Both the position numbers and the translations under genes were made by a program. Source: Microvelia longipes (lineage: Eukaryota > Arthropoda > Insecta > Hemiptera > Veliidae). Taken from it: a stretch of DNA of 64,000 bases. Within the stretch, counting starts at the first letter, position 1; each line of letters opens with the position of its first letter. Location: positions 7,953,049-8,017,048 of the forward strand of contig JACMZG010001914.1 in the NCBI GenBank assembly GCA_018340805.1. The letters are read 5' to 3'. The notes under the pieces are model-generated. The model was not told where the DNA came from and searched no databases. It was given only the letters and a program-made list of their open reading frames with translations. Shown in pieces: positions 8,708 to 20,667 of this stretch.

Positions 8708-10808
8708 GTGAGTCATTTCTTTGTATTTTACTTTAGAGAAGCATTGTCATGTTTCTTCTTTAAATATCTGTGATTCACCTACTAAATATCCAAGTAAAAA
8801 TTGCTTTCTGTCTGTATGAACACTTATTAAGTAAAATTTACTGATAGTTTAGTCGATTAGAGCATCAGGCCTTTTTAAGGTCAACCAGGGATACCCCTAG
8901 TCTGTAGGTAAACAAAGTTTAAATTATAGTCAGGTTACTTGGTTTTCATGCTAAATAGCGGGCCTACTGATGTCATCTTCTCCTCAAAATGAGAGTAGAG
9001 CTGGTCTTCAACAGCTTTTACTCATAAGCATTCGCTTATGATTTGTCTCTTAATTCCCTTGACGCCTATCAATGGGTGAAATTATGCCGTGTGGTGGAGT
9101 TTAGCCCAATCTTTTAATTCGACGGAGAATTTTATTCATTGAGTTTACATAATATAAGTAAAAGAAAATTACAAATCTGTTTCTCCAAGTCAAATGTTAA
9201 AAATTAAAATAAAATACAACCAAATAAAAGTATACAAATTAATACTGAATCAAATATTTATAAAACCTTATTTATAAAATCGCACTTATTTATAAAATTA
9301 AAAAAAAAGCTTGAGTACAATCACTGGATTGTTGCTCTTACATGCTTATCATGCCACTAAAAACAACATTAACATTAATACTTGTAATAATAATTTTTTG
9401 TATTATTCAGTAGAAAATGTTAAAAAAAATCTATTATCTATAGAATATAATGTTTCAAGCAGCAAATACTCTTTTATTATTTTTACTTAATTTTTAATCT
9501 CAAGTTGTTGAGTATTGAGACTTAAGCAGTTGAACAATCTGATAACGAGAGTCTGGGAAGATTTTATTTTTTCTGGTGTTGTAATTATGATTATCCATAT
9601 TTTTTCTGGTGTTGTAATTATGATTATCCATATTTTTTCTGGTGTTGTAATTATGGTTATCCTTGTTTTTCATAAGGTTGGCATTATTATACAGAGAAAT
9701 AAAGATGTTGTTTAATAAGTAAACATGGTAATGTCATAAGAGAATATTTTTTGAATCATGGTCTACAAGAGGTAGAAGATTTGAGTTTCAAAATGATTCG
9801 TAAGGCTCTTTTGGATTAAAAAAGTCTGTTGGGCATTTGAACTGATTCCCTGAAGTGTAATGCAATATATGATATAATATTAGAGCCTTGAGTAGAAATA
9901 ACCATAATGCACCAATAAAAGAGTCCTAATATCCAACACTTGGAGCTATACATGGATGTAATTTGACTGCACCCTAGCCTTGGAGGGGAGGTTCAATCTC
10001 TTTCCCCACACCGACACCCTAGTATAGTGTAGTTAGGAGAGGCTCAACTCCTTATCTTTCCTACTATCTCTCACTCTCTTGCTCTCACACTCAATATCTT
10101 GTACTGATATTTCTTACTATAAATTAAACTAACTTCAACAAGAATCAGTACAGTTTTTTTCTTACTTCTCTTTATTAACTAAGTTTACTAGGCTTAGTAA
10201 ACTAAGCCTATGCTTAGTTTACTAAGTTGGACTAACTAATTACAAGAATGATTACTATAGAAGTTATAAATAACAATAATAGTCTTAATTCTTGTTGTAA
10301 AAACATTATTATTTGTTCGTTTACCATATCATAAATAATACGCAATTATTTAAAATTATGTATTAATATAGGCGTATTATATATTTTTTGTTGAATACCT
10401 ATTTCTAATGTCACTATTTTATTTAATAATCTATTCAATTTATGTTATTTCAAAGTTTAAAAATACATGTATTATTTATTGATTCCTTTAGCATTTTTTA
10501 TTATGTTTTTTACATTATTTTTTACATTATAAGGTATAGATATCATACAATTTTTTTTTCATAAACACACTTAAAATAATAAAAATTAAAAAGGAAATAA
10601 ATAAAAAAAGTAAGAAAACAAGTTTATTTAAATGACTAGGTCCGGGTGGAATAGTGATATTTTAAGGAGTGAGGAGCTAGGGAAACTAGAAATGTTTTTT
10701 GTTTGGAGGAGAAATATGTATAGGACTATTTGGATTTAATACTGGGAGGTAAATTGTTGTTAAGAGATATTGCATGTTGAACATGCTATGAATGTTTACT
10801 GTGTTTAG
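8708..10808 (+). other. Sec31 intron: mostly unannotated AT-rich sequence
   Basis: About 8835-8905 resembles a decayed tRNA-derived fragment (TTAGTCGATTAGAGCATCAG). A three-unit repeat lies at 9568-9663. I see no exon or clear transposon in the remainder. A polypyrimidine tract with TGTTTAG ends the intron. Confidence 0.5.
9568..9663 (+). repeat. Three-copy tandem repeat, about 32 bp
   Basis: Three consecutive copies of a unit containing TTTTCTGGTGTTGTAATTAT and GATTATCCATA. The encoded reading frame is a by-product. Confidence 0.8.
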
Positions 10809-10969
10809 ATGCAGAAGGATCCATATGCAAGAGCCTGCTATGTGGTGATGTAGAGGAAGCAGTCAACAGGTGTCTAGATGAGGGAAGGTCTAGTGATGCT
10901 CTAGTGCTTGCTATGATAGCGGGCTCCACTGTCCTTAGCAAGACTCAAGAGAAATACTTTCAGTCTCAG
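10809..10969 (+). CDS. Sec31 exon (ACE1 helical region)
   Basis: Joined in phase 1 to the previous exon. Encodes SICKSLLCGDVEEAVNRCLD, then DALVLAMIAGSTVLSKTQEK and YFQSQ. This matches the conserved Sec31 segment in which a damage-prone helix pair (GNFEAAVDLCL in other animals) is followed by the TQKKYF element. Flanked by TTTAG and G/GTATTC splice sites. High confidence from family resemblance and from phase agreement on both sides. Confidence 0.93.
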
Positions 10970-11183
10970 GTATTCCATCTAAAGATTAAAATTATGTTTT
11001 TAAAAGGTATACACGCAAGTAGATAACCATCGCTGATAATGAGGTAAAACTTATCAATTTTATTGGTCTTATAAAGTATGAGTAAAATTGGTTGGGATGT
11101 AATTCATTATCGATGTTATTTACAATTAATGATGTTTGTGCGGGATCAGTTACTTCTCCCATCATCAGCTTTGTCAGAGCTAA

Positions 11184-11390
11184 AGTAATATATAAACCAA
11201 GTAGGGAAACTCCTATACTGACACATGTAAAAAAATTCAGACCTGCCTGATCAGCTGATAGCTGGCTCAAAAATAAATAGTAGCAAAAATTAGAATAACT
11301 GCGCATGCCCTTTTTGGGATTTAGGTTTTTTTTATTTAATTTTATTGGTAACCCTGATAACATTAGGTGAGTTTTATATTTTATCGTGTT
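11184..11390 (+). repeat. Dispersed repeat, AACCAAGTAGG family, copy 1
   Basis: Shares AATATATAAACCAAGTAGGG, TCAGCTGATAGCTGG and a TTTATTGGTAACCCTGATAA-like block with 32849-33055 and with the split copy at 43557-43885. About 200 bp; class unknown. Confidence 0.7.
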
Positions 11391-12002
11391 TTCGTACTTT
11401 AATATGTACGTGATAATTTAATGATTTTGTATTAAATTCTGTTAAATAATTGTTATAATAATTTAGTTAAAGAAAAATAGAAATTATAGTAAAGGTAAAT
11501 CACATGTTTTTATTAAGATTTTGAAGAAAATGCTGACGACAGTGTATTGCCTTAAAATTACGATTGCTTTTATTACATTCAAAAAATTAGGTTACTAATG
11601 ACAATTAATTCTTGAAGGAGAAAAAACAAATATCATTTGCAAAAATGTACTAAGTTAAGTTGTGCACATGAAAAAAAGTTTAATTAGCTGCTTGTTTTAA
11701 GTAATTTAAACAAACTTAGTATTTAAAGATTCGGACTTAAACCTCTATTGGATGTGGCAAAAAGTATTTCTTACACAAATTATTAACATTTTAAACTAAA
11801 CTGTTCAAATAAATGCAATAAAAACAAAAATTTTGAGTACCGTAAATAGTTTGTTTGCATTTACTAGGGTGAAACAAAATGGCCGCGGCCATAGGAAAAT
11901 TTGAGCCAACTCCCTGGTGGACAAAATTTTAACTACATGCCAGGTCTGACAGGAATCACGTTTGTTTTCCTACTTGGTCGTTTGGTATATATTACTTTAG
12001 TC

Positions 12003-12085
12003 AGAGCATTTGAAACTCTGGAGGTCAGTACTTTGAAACTTATCTACCTGGGGGAAGACTTCAGGTAGATAAGTTTCAAAATGCT
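12003..12085. repeat. Short inverted repeat
   Basis: TTTGAAACTTATCTACCTG and CAGGTAGATAAGTTTCAAA form arms around a 10-nt loop. Confidence 0.8.
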
Positions 12086-12849
12086 CTGTAATGTCTTTGA
12101 TACTTTACTACCAAGTCAGGTTAAAATCCTGACACCCTACTCATAACACACACTGTCTTTCTTAAAACGAACCTGATAATAGGAGAAGTACCTGCCTCCG
12201 AAAACATTGTTAATTGTTAATAACATTGACAATGGATTGCGTCCAACCAATTTTACTCGTGGTCTTATAAAGTAGTACTGGCAGTTCATGATAAGTACTG
12301 GTCATGTGTGCCAGTAGTAGGGTGGTTGAAATATGAGAAATAATTTTAAACAACAAATTCCATTTTTTCCACAATAATCTCTTTGTTATATAGCAGAGCC
12401 GGCTTTCAGCTTGCACCATCCACTGTGCCTAACTAATAGCAAGATCAAAAGAACAATGTTAAAATCATAATAAAATATAAAAAGTTAAAAGATTAAAAAA
12501 TGCTAAAATTTTAATATAAAAAGACAGACAAAAATATTAAAACAAATATAAAAATATTTTAACTTTCTGGAGGAACGGGATTCTTTATATGCGAGAGATG
12601 TTGTCCTAACTAGTTGAGAGAGCGATACACACTAAGTTTTCCATATGCAGTGAGATCGTTAGTAATCTAAACCGAAACTAGCCCGATATAAGGTATAGAA
12701 TTGCATGTATTGTCTTGGTCTACTGTTATATTGTTTTTGTCTTTGACAATAACTGTTTATTTACTGAATGACTACTAGGATCCCTACCCCCCATCAGTGA
12801 TGAAGGTTCCTCTTTGCTTCTGGCAGTATTTCTGAGGATCCTGGCCAAC

Positions 12850-13130
12850 ACTGAATGACTGCTGGGTTCCCTGCACTCGTACTCCCTAACATGTGTGACT
12901 CAATCCTTCAACTTTATGAGACCCTAAAGAAGGCACTACTTTTATCTGGTCCTAAATTTTATCTCAGCCACCGACTTTACGTCTCTTCCGAAGAACGTAG
13001 TATACAGAATTTTTATTCCACTCATAAAAAAAATTGAACCCATGACTAGATTAAACTCTGGTGTTGAAAGTATAATCTGTGTTGTATATTGGCCGTGTAT
13101 CGTAACCACTACCCTACGGGTGCCCCTTAC
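12850..13130 (-). mobile_element. tRNA-derived SINE
   Basis: On the - strand the head reads GTAGGGTAGTGGTTACGATA (A-box-like), followed after a spacer of about 50 nt by TAGTCATGGGTTCAATT (B-box-like). The body shares AAAAATTCTG, ACGTTCTTCGGAAGAGACGT and AAAGTCGGTGG with the SINE at 16596. The 60-codon + strand frame within it is a shadow. Confidence 0.65.
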
Positions 13131-13371
13131 ATTTGGTACATGTTGGTCAGTTCTCTAATTGATCTCCACAATTTATAAATATTCATTAATACTTATTTTT
13201 TAACTATCTGGGCGCTACAATGATAATAATATAACGTATACAGACCAACAACTTGACATAAACCTGATAATACAATTGAATTTTGGGTTTTAATTTGTAT
13301 TGCGACTGCCAAACCATGTATGGCATATTTGATGAAAAGTAAAAAAACTAAGTTTCATGACTATGCCATCT

Positions 13372-13672
13372 CGATGAAGTTTGGGTACCAGCTTGTAGAA
13401 AGTTTGGTACCAGCTTGTAGAAAGTTTGATACCAGCTTGTAGAAAGTTTGGTACCAGCTTGTAGAAAGTTTGGTACCAGCTTGTTGAAAGTTTGGTACCA
13501 GCTTGTTGAAAGTTTGGTACCACCTTGTAGAAAGTTTGGTACCAGCTTGTTAAAAGTTTGGTACCAGCTTGTAGAAAGTTTGGTACCAGCTTGTATAAAG
13601 TTTGGTACCAGCTTGTTGAAAGTTTGGTACCAGCTTGTAGAAAGTTTGGTACCAGCTTGTAGAAAGTTTAGA
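13372..13672 (+). repeat. Minisatellite, 22-bp unit AAAGTTTGGTACCAGCTTGT
   Basis: About 13-14 nearly identical copies ending 55 bp before a Sec31 exon. Reading frames on both strands are repetitive by-products. Confidence 0.9.
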
Positions 13673-13726
13673 CTTAACTATGAACTGTTTTTTTTTCTAA
13701 CCTTCACACCTGTCTTGTTTTCGTAG

Positions 13727-13877
13727 AATGGGTCAAGTCATGTGGAACATCTAATCAGGGCTATAGTTACAAACGATTGGCATGACTTTATCAATAACTG
13801 TAACTTAAAGTCTTGGAAGGAAGCATTGGTGGCTGTACTTACCTATGCAAGGCAGGATCAAATACCTTCATTGTGCC
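13727..13877 (+). CDS. Sec31 exon (ACE1 helical region)
   Basis: Encodes HVEHLIRAIVTNDWHDFINN, then CNLKSWKEALVAVLTYARQD and QIPSLC. The NDW...SWKEALA..LTYA pattern is a hallmark of Sec31 between the propeller and the proline-rich linker. Acceptor TCGTAG ends at 13726; donor C/GTAAGT starts at 13878; 50 codons plus 1 nt. Confidence 0.93.
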
Positions 13878-13990
13878 GTAAGTGTGATTTGTTTTGTTGT
13901 TATGGTGGTACCCCTACTTAACACCACCAGTGAACCAGCTTTCACTGGTAGAATTCCATTGTGTTTATGGTTCTATGTTCCTTCTATATT

Positions 13991-15076
13991 AAAGTACGAC
14001 ACATGGCTAAAATCAGTTGACAGTGCAGGAAAATATAGTAAGGGAATCCTATAAGGTTATTCCTGAATGTTAAATCACACACTAAATTTAAAATTATAAT
14101 ACGACACACGGCTAAAATCAATTGACAGCGCGCCAAAAATCTGTGAGGGAAAGAATTGGTTCAGTCCGACCCCGCTCTTTCCCCCTCCACCTCATGCCAA
14201 CCTCGGTATAAAAAAATACCTTTTTCGTAAATAAAATCATAAAAAGGCAACACTGGTTGTAAATATTTGTAACCTCGCGTCACATTTATTTCCCTCATTG
14301 TCCATATTGATCTGTTTGATTTCGTTTTGTTTCATTCCAATCTGTTCAATTCATCCAATTATTGCAAAGTTGTAATATGATCCGAGTGCCTATATTTGAC
14401 GCATGGACATTGATGTATTCTTCAAGTATTTCTTGCTATTTGAGTATAGCGCTTGGTCTGTGGTCTGTCAACCAAAAGAAAGCATTTTTTTTTTTTTGAA
14501 AATGCCATGTCTTTTAATAGATGCCAGTCTTGAATTTTTTAAATCATGAATGCATATTGTGTCATATTATTCTTATAATATGAAACTACACGCATTCAAT
14601 TATACAAACTTGACACAAAAAAGCAGTTTGTTTTGGAAAAAGTAACTATAGCAGACGATTTATTTAAATCGTCAAACTTTTATCATAGAACTATTATGAT
14701 CCATTGCATTACGTAATTACCAACTTTAACTCCACTTAATTCATACTTCCCGAGCAAATTTAAAGCAACACTTAGTTGGTAAATTTATAAGATACAACAA
14801 TATTCCTACTTAAAAAGTATATAAATAATTCTTAAACATAAAAAAATAAAATATCAAATAAAAACAAATAATAAAATTCAAAACATAACCTGACTTTCAG
14901 TGTTGCCAGAGTAGGGATTTTTTTTGTTAATTAAAAGAAGGGATTTTTTATTAAAAAAAAGAGGGTTTAAAGCATTGAGATTTTGGCGGGCTGTCAATTG
15001 ATTTCAGCCGTGTGTCGTATTATAGGCTAATCTTAATTGTTCCTCAACTCTATTTTATCACGCTGTCAACTGATTT
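13991..15076 (+). mobile_element. Older related TIR element split by a nested copy
   Basis: GTACGACACATGGCTAAAAT followed by CAGTTGACAG at 13993-14023 and CTGTCAACTGATTTTAT at about 15062-15078 are diverged versions of the ends of the element nested between them. They suggest an older family member, or a partial one, into which the 14099 copy inserted. Confidence 0.45.
14099..15020 (-). mobile_element. TIR element, 922 bp, copy 2 (inverted relative to 231-1141)
   Basis: Ends ATACGACACACGGCT and AGCCGTGTGTCGTAT with TATA on both sides (14095-14098 and 15021-15024). The interior aligns end to end with 231-1141 in opposite orientation. No transposase gene is seen. Confidence 0.8.
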
Positions 15077-15399
15077 TATTCTATTTTTATAGTATTATTT
15101 TAAGATTCCTTGTTTGTTAAAAAAACATTGATATTTGACATTGAGTTGTTTAGTTGTGGCTGTTGGTTCGGATAGAACTTACAGTACTTTGTCTCTAGAT
15201 TGTTTCCATTGGTCCCAAGAAGGCAAGGATGTTGGCTTAGAACAAGGGGTTCGGTAAAGGGGAAAAGTAGAGTTTAATGCAATCTAAAATTGTTGGAGAA
15301 TTGTATAGGCTGGTAACTATTTACCATTTCTAAATACTAGATTTACATAGTGACAGGAAAAACACTATTAGTGAGCTTTCAAGGTGTATTAAATATACT

Positions 15400-16155
15400 T
15401 TATACTAAAGAGTATGTAGTATAATTAGAGAAATCACTCTTTAATTTATATGACACTTATGTGAATAAATACTTTTCAGACCAAAGAGTATATAGCTTAG
15501 CTAGAGAGATGACTGTTTAATGTTTATGATACTTTGTAAGTAATACTCTTTAGACCAAAGAGTATGTAGTATAACTAGAGAAATCACTGTTTATGATACT
15601 TATGTGAATAAATACTTTTCAGACCAAAGAGTATATAGCTTAGCTAGAGAGATGACTGTTTAATGTTTATGATACTTTGTAAGTAATACTCTTTAGACCA
15701 AAGAGTATGTAGTATAACTAGAGAAATCACTGTTTATGATACTTATGTGAATAAATACTTTTCAGACCAAAGAGTATATAGCTTAGCTAGAGATATGACT
15801 GTTTAATGTTTATGATACTTGTGTGAGTAATACTCTTTAGACCAAAGAGTATGTAGCATACCTAGAGAGATGACTTTTTATGATACTTATGTAAATAAAT
15901 ACTTTTCAGACCAAAGAGTATGTAGCATAACTAGAGAGGTGACTGTTTAATGTTTATGATACTTTGTAAGTAATACTCTTTAGACCAAAGAGTATGTAGT
16001 ATAACTAGAGAAATCACTGTTTATGATACTTATGTAAATAAATACTTTTCAGACCAAAGAGTATGTAGCATAACTAGAGAGATGACTGTTTATGATACTT
16101 ATGTAAATAAATACTTTTCAGACCAAAGAGTATGTAGCATACCTAGAGAGATGAC
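15400..16155 (+). repeat. Satellite-like array with alternating units
   Basis: Units share CAGACCAAAGAGTATGTAGC and TGATACTTATGTAAATAAAT. Two unit types alternate (one with GAGAAATCACTG, the other with GAGAGATGACTGTTTAATG), giving a higher-order period of about 145 bp. It ends about 120 bp before a Sec31 exon. Confidence 0.85.
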
Positions 16156-16272
16156 CTTTCAACGTTATTGTTGCTTATAGAAGGGGTTAACTTTTTACAT
16201 TGCTATATTGCACCAAGTAAGCATTTGACATGCTATTAATTTTCTCACAACTTGCAATGTTTGTTACTGTAG

Positions 16273-16421
16273 AAGTACTTGGTCGAAGACTAGAAGAGAA
16301 TGGAGAGGTAGGAGAGCTAGCTGTCGGAGCTGATGTCTGTTATATTACATCTGGAAGTATTAGTTCTATTATTAATAAAAAAGTATCTCAGTCTAATCTT
16401 TCTTCACCGCAAGCTATGCAG
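16273..16421 (+). CDS. Sec31 exon (ACE1 helical region)
   Basis: Completes a codon with the previous exon and encodes VLGRRLEENGEVGELAVGAD, then VCYITSGSISSIINKK and a Ser/Gln-rich end. This corresponds to the conserved LGxRLE...ACLCYICAG segment of Sec31. Acceptor ACTGTAG; donor CAG/GTAACC at 16422. Confidence 0.92.
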
Positions 16422-16595
16422 GTAACCACATCTATCGTTATTATCTGGGGGCACGGTAGTGCCCCAGCCAAGTCTTGCTTTAAAAGGTACAAGATTCATA
16501 TCCAAGGCTGGCACTAATGAATACCATTTAATCGAAGCAATTCGGAGCCTAATATCTTTTGACTGGATTAACCTAGAAAGTTACAATTTGGCTAG

Positions 16596-16830
16596 AGTCT
16601 CCCGTGGTGTAGTGGTTAAGGTACGCGGCCAATACACAGAATAAATTGACTTTAAACTTTCGAGTTTATTTAGTCATGGGTTCAATCCCAGCACGGGCCT
16701 CTGGGATTTTTGTGAGAGGGATAAAAATTCTGCGTATCACGTTCTTCAGAAGGGACGTAAAGCCGGTGGTCTCGAGCCTGTGTGTTGTCAGGTAATCTTT
16801 AAAGGTCCCTTACCCTAAATGGAACTAGGT
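16596..16830 (+). mobile_element. tRNA-derived SINE
   Basis: CTCCCGTGGTGTAGTGGTTA (A-box region) and CATGGGTTCAATCCCAGCAC (B-box region) flank an inserted stretch of about 45 nt. CACGGGCC can pair with the 5' CCCGTG as an acceptor-like stem. The body includes TTCTTCAGAAGGGACGTAAA. Because the anticodon arm is expanded and the 3' sequence continues, it is a SINE rather than a working tRNA. Confidence 0.65.
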
Positions 16831-18200
16831 ATAGGCAAAATTTAGGACCCTTATAGTAAATTCATTATGAGACCTTGTAGTTTAAAGTGTATGGAGGTTT
16901 GGTTTAACAGTGAGGTCACGTGTTGTTCCTAGTTTTCACTAGACTATAAGAGTCAGTGAAAATATGTATGATTGCTTGAAAAAAGCATGAGAGGAACCAT
17001 AGAAATCCACGGCTCTTCTGTCTAGATTAGATGAAATATACCTACTCTTGAAATTAAAAGGAGTAGAACATAATCTTAGAGAGCTGGCAAAAAGGGCCCA
17101 AGAACGTGGCCTACTTGCCTGGTAGTTACTACCACTCCCCCCATATTACTACTACTACTACTACTACAATTTGGCTAACGCAAATATTTTATCAAAACAA
17201 CATTACTTTTGAAATTACAACTCTTTATCTTGTATACTTAACGAGATATTCTACTTTGAAAATTACAAATTTTGACCCTGACTGAATCACTCATCATAAT
17301 GTTAAGGCACTTTTAATAACTGTAGAAATTTGGAATGAGGGTAGGATTTATTTGATAAAGCACGGAAAGATTGTCAAATTTGCAATATTTTAATCTCATC
17401 ACTAAATTTTCTGTATGTGGTTTTTTGTTGAATTTTCCTGAATTATGTGTTCATTGTCTTCTTTTGTCCAAAGCCATGGGGTGTTTAATTTATTTCACCC
17501 ATTTCAAAACCATCCTCCTATAACATTTCCTATGTTGTTATTTTATCCTATGGGTTCACTGATAAGCTCAATAGGTTAGAGCCATCAATGATCCATGATT
17601 TTATCTTAGATTATCTGGCTTCGATACTCATTTATGTGTAAAGTCCTATAAGACATAGTTGCTAGATGATTGGACATATGGTTCTCATCTCTCCCTTGTT
17701 AACCATTACATTACATCTATAGGTAGTTAGTAAAAATTGCCCTATAAGACATAGTTGTTAGATGATTGTACATGTGAGGAAAAATAAGGAAAAAGGAAAA
17801 ATAAAAAACAAGTCTCTCCACTGATTTTTAAGTATAATGACAAAGCCAGCTTCCAGACTTAACAGACCATCATCAGTGCCTAACCAACAAAGTATAAAAT
17901 TACAAAAAAGAAAAGAGTACACAAACTTAAGCACTAAATAATAAATAAAAAATCAAATACATATCAATCATTACAAACATCATAACGATAAAAAAAAAAA
18001 AAATAAAATGTAACTAAAGACTTTTTTTTTATTTTTCCTTATATCTGGACTCCACAACTCTATTTTTTATTATTGTACATGTGGTTCTCATCTCTCCCTT
18101 TGTTACCATTACATCCTTATCCATTCCTATGTACCCTATCCACATCAAACCTCCTGTTTAATGATCATTTCTTATAATGGTTGATGATTTTGAGTTACAG
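16831..18200 (+). other. Sec31 intron with decayed repeats
   Basis: Holds a second tRNA-like SINE head at 17555-17660 (AAGCTCAATAGGTTAGAGCC and GGCTTCGATACTC). It also has a short (CTA)n at about 17148-17166, a fragment carrying GACCATCATCAGTGCC at 17865-17885, and A/T-rich filler. No exon seen. Confidence 0.5.
17555..17660 (+). mobile_element. tRNA-derived SINE head
   Basis: AAGCTCAATAGGTTAGAGCC resembles a tRNA D-arm/A-box and GGCTTCGATACTC a T-arm/B-box at roughly the right spacing. No complete cloverleaf. Confidence 0.45.
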
Positions 18201-18365
18201 GAGCTAGTTGAGTTGGTGATGGTTGGTGAAGCCAGTGCAATGAGTCAGGGAAAAGAAATAACCACAGATGATCTCATTTCCCATCTATTCACCGATTATG
18301 CTTTGCTAATAGCTTCACAGGGAGATTATCAAACTGCTTTATCCTACCTGCATCATACTCAAGGA
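18201..18365 (+). CDS. Sec31 exon (end of ACE1 region)
   Basis: 55 codons, phase 0 at both ends. Encodes ELVELVMVGEASAMSQGKEI then DYALLIASQGDYQTALSYLH. This is the conserved Sec31 helix pair (YANLLAAQGSIAAALAFL in vertebrates) that closes the alpha-solenoid. Acceptor TTACAG; donor GGA/GTAAGC. Confidence 0.93.
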
Positions 18366-18987
18366 GTAAGCTCTTGTTCAAATACAATTTACAGTTTATT
18401 TATGTTAAAATCAACAAATATTTTGTGTAACTAATATGATCGTAATATTAGCCAAAGCTGAAAATAATAATGCTAGAGTCTGGTCTGAAAAAACAAGAAT
18501 CATTTGTTTTGCTTCAAACCAAAATTTTTTAAAAATATACCTTAAAGATAAAGAAGAAACATCGTCTATCAATTAGTAATTTCTCTTTTGTAGCACTATT
18601 TATTTTATAGATCTCTTACATCTTAATAAGAAATTTAAACACCACAGCTTAAAGTTCTATAGTAATTGTTTAGCTATATATTTCATCTAACATTGTAGGT
18701 ATCTTCAGGAATCACAGGCAAATTTTTTACAAAATCATAGTTGACTAGATAATTACGAAAACTTAAAAAAACTAATATCGCAGTTAATTAAAACTAATTA
18801 ACTCAATCAAATAACAAATAACATTAATAAAAACCGAACTGAGATAAACAAAAATTGTTAAGACATAAGAACAAGCAAAATTGATAGTAAAATTAAATGT
18901 CAGGCAAAAAAGGGGTTTTTGATTGAAGTAGCTCTCATTTCAAAGGAAATTCCCAGCTTTTAATTTTAATGTTGTTGATTTGTTTAG
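18366..18987 (+). other. Sec31 intron, no feature seen
   Basis: AT-rich; no repeat structure or open frame of note. Confidence 0.5.
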
Positions 18988-19098
18988 GAGGATGTAAATG
19001 ATCTACGAGGTAGACTAGATGCCAATATGCCAAATAAACAAATGCAACAGGGCTACCAACAACAGTCCTATCAACAACCAAGGAAATTCTCATCTCAG
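18988..19098 (+). CDS. Sec31 exon (start of Gln/Pro-rich linker)
   Basis: 37 codons, phase 0. Encodes DVNDLRGRLDANMPNKQMQQ followed by GYQQQSYQQPRKFSSQ. The leading LRxRL is the conserved end of the solenoid; the Gln/Tyr repeats begin the disordered linker. Splice sites TGTTTAG and CAG/GTTTGT. Confidence 0.88.
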
Positions 19099-19309
19099 GT
19101 TTGTAACAATGACAAGCAGTTTCTTGAGTGTCTTCTTTTTTGGCAAGAAATTATTGAAATTTGTATGAATATTCTTTCTAAATAGGGTTAAAGAAAGAAT
19201 TTATTCTTTTTTTCTGACATTACAAAGTGGCCACAGGGATGCATGTGGGCCTTGAAGAGGCCTGCAGTGCTGCCACTGGGTTAGCTGAGTAGCCGAGAGT
19301 CCAAAGACC

Positions 19310-19735
19310 CTTATGTTTACTTCACAAGATGGTGTCTGAAGACCCTTTTGTTTACTTTACAAGCTGGTGTCCTGTGACCCTTTTGTTTACTTTACAATAA
19401 TAATGTATTGCTTTAAGATAGTCTCAAGCTGGTGTCTGAAGACCCTTTTGTTTACTTTACAAGCTGGTGTCCGAAGACCCTTTTGTTTACTTTACAAGCT
19501 GGTGTCCGAAGACCCTTTTGTTTACTTTACAAGCTGGTGTCCAAAGACCCTTTTGTTTATTTCACAAGATGGTGTCTGAAGACCCTTTTGTTTACCTTTA
19601 CAAGCTGGTGTCCAAAGACCCTTTTGTTTACTTTACAAGCTGGTGTCCGAAGACCTTTTGTTTACTTTACAAGCTGGTGCGAAAGACCCTTTTGTTTACT
19701 TTACAAGCTGGTGTCCAAAGACCCTTTTGTTTACT
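19310..19735 (+). repeat. Minisatellite, 35-bp unit
   Basis: About eleven copies of a unit with GACCCTTTTGTTTACTTTAC and AAGCTGGTGTC. It produces repetitive reading frames in all three + frames, none of which is a gene. Lies within a Sec31 intron. Confidence 0.9.
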
Positions 19736-19942
19736 TTTTAGTATCTGGGAACACCCTGTATAATTAATGTATAGAGTACTATTTCTATACATAAATATAT
19801 AAAGTGAAAATTATTTGAACACTGAACTAGGTGTGAACTTAAATAGAACCGGGGCCCCAACCCGTCCTCATGTGAGATATTACTGGGTTTTCTCAAACCC
19901 TATTTACACGTTACTATAATTTGGTTGTTACGATGATTTCAG

Positions 19943-20087
19943 ACTGAGGGAGGTCAGTTTGCCAAGATGAGTCCCATAGCAGCAATGAGAAGTAACGCAG
20001 CATCAGCTATCCCTCCTACGTATGCTGCTAACGATGTGAGACCTCCGTCCCACCCTCCTCCCTCCCAGTCACCTTCACAGCATCCTG
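19943..20087 (+). CDS. Sec31 exon (proline-rich linker)
   Basis: Encodes TEGGQFAKMSPIAAMRSNAA, then a Pro/Ser-rich run ending SQHPG. Low-complexity but in phase with both neighbours and bounded by ATTTCAG and G/GTAAGC. Identification depends on the chain of exons rather than on its own sequence. Confidence 0.8.
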
Positions 20088-20218
20088 GTAAGCAATTGTT
20101 ATTGTTTTATCAAACTTAATGAAAAAAATCATTCGCTGTGTTCATTCTCCCTACTTCAGACTCGCTTTCGATAAAAAATTGAACTAATGCTGACAATGAG
20201 ATGAAACATGGCACATAC

Positions 20219-20667
20219 AGTCTATCGTTTAGTTTAAAAATCTCCAAGGTCATAAATATTTTGGGGATTGACCAATCAGAGAAGCCGCTGCTAACCTCTC
20301 ACTTAAAAAGAGAAAAAAAATCCCTATCACAATAACCGCTGTAGGGAAAACCTTCCCGGCAATCATTCTTTTGTTTGTGGTTCTTCTTTTGATTTCATCG
20401 TTTTGAAAACTACTTTCAAATTAATCTTAAAAATGATATTTTAAAATAAAACTGCACAAAAGAAATGTAAAAAAAACATTGCCAAGAAAATACGGGTAAA
20501 ATAACCAATCAGGTTATAAATGATGATCAGGTTATCATGTTACATGATTTGTTAACAAATCATGTTTACATAGTTTTTTCCCGCTCCCTTCTTGCAGGGA
20601 TTTTTTTCTTAAGAACCAGTGGTGTCTAAACTGGCCTGTCAAGATTTTTAAACTAAACGATAGACTG
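20219..20667 (+). mobile_element. Tc1/mariner-like MITE, about 450 bp
   Basis: Inverted ends CAGTCTATCGTTTAGTTTAA and its complement (about 25 bp, essentially perfect) are flanked by TA on both sides. CAGT ends with a TA duplication are typical of the Tc1/mariner superfamily. It interrupts a repeat, GCTGACAATGAGATRAAACATG, found on both sides. No transposase. Confidence 0.7.

Larger units (their letters stand above)
10970..12849 (+). other. Sec31 intron, repeat-derived and unassigned sequence
   Basis: Contains the AACCAAGTAGG repeat (11184-11390) and a short hairpin (about 12003-12085: GAAACTTATCTACCTG and its inverse). The rest is AT-rich with no convincing coding sequence; the 123-codon - strand frame at 10992-11363 overlaps the repeat and is not credible. 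Confidence 0.5.

Noticed and set aside
13290..13726. Repeat proteins with VPACRKFGTS or NFQQAGTKLS motifs
   Set aside because: Both strands of a 22-bp minisatellite are open; no gene context.
16596..16710. Intron-containing tRNA gene
   Set aside because: A- and B-boxes are present, but the spacer is too long and a related copy at 12850-13130 shares the downstream body, so it is a SINE.
19367..19767. DPFVYFTSWCPKT-type repeat proteins in three frames
   Set aside because: 35-bp minisatellite read in every frame.
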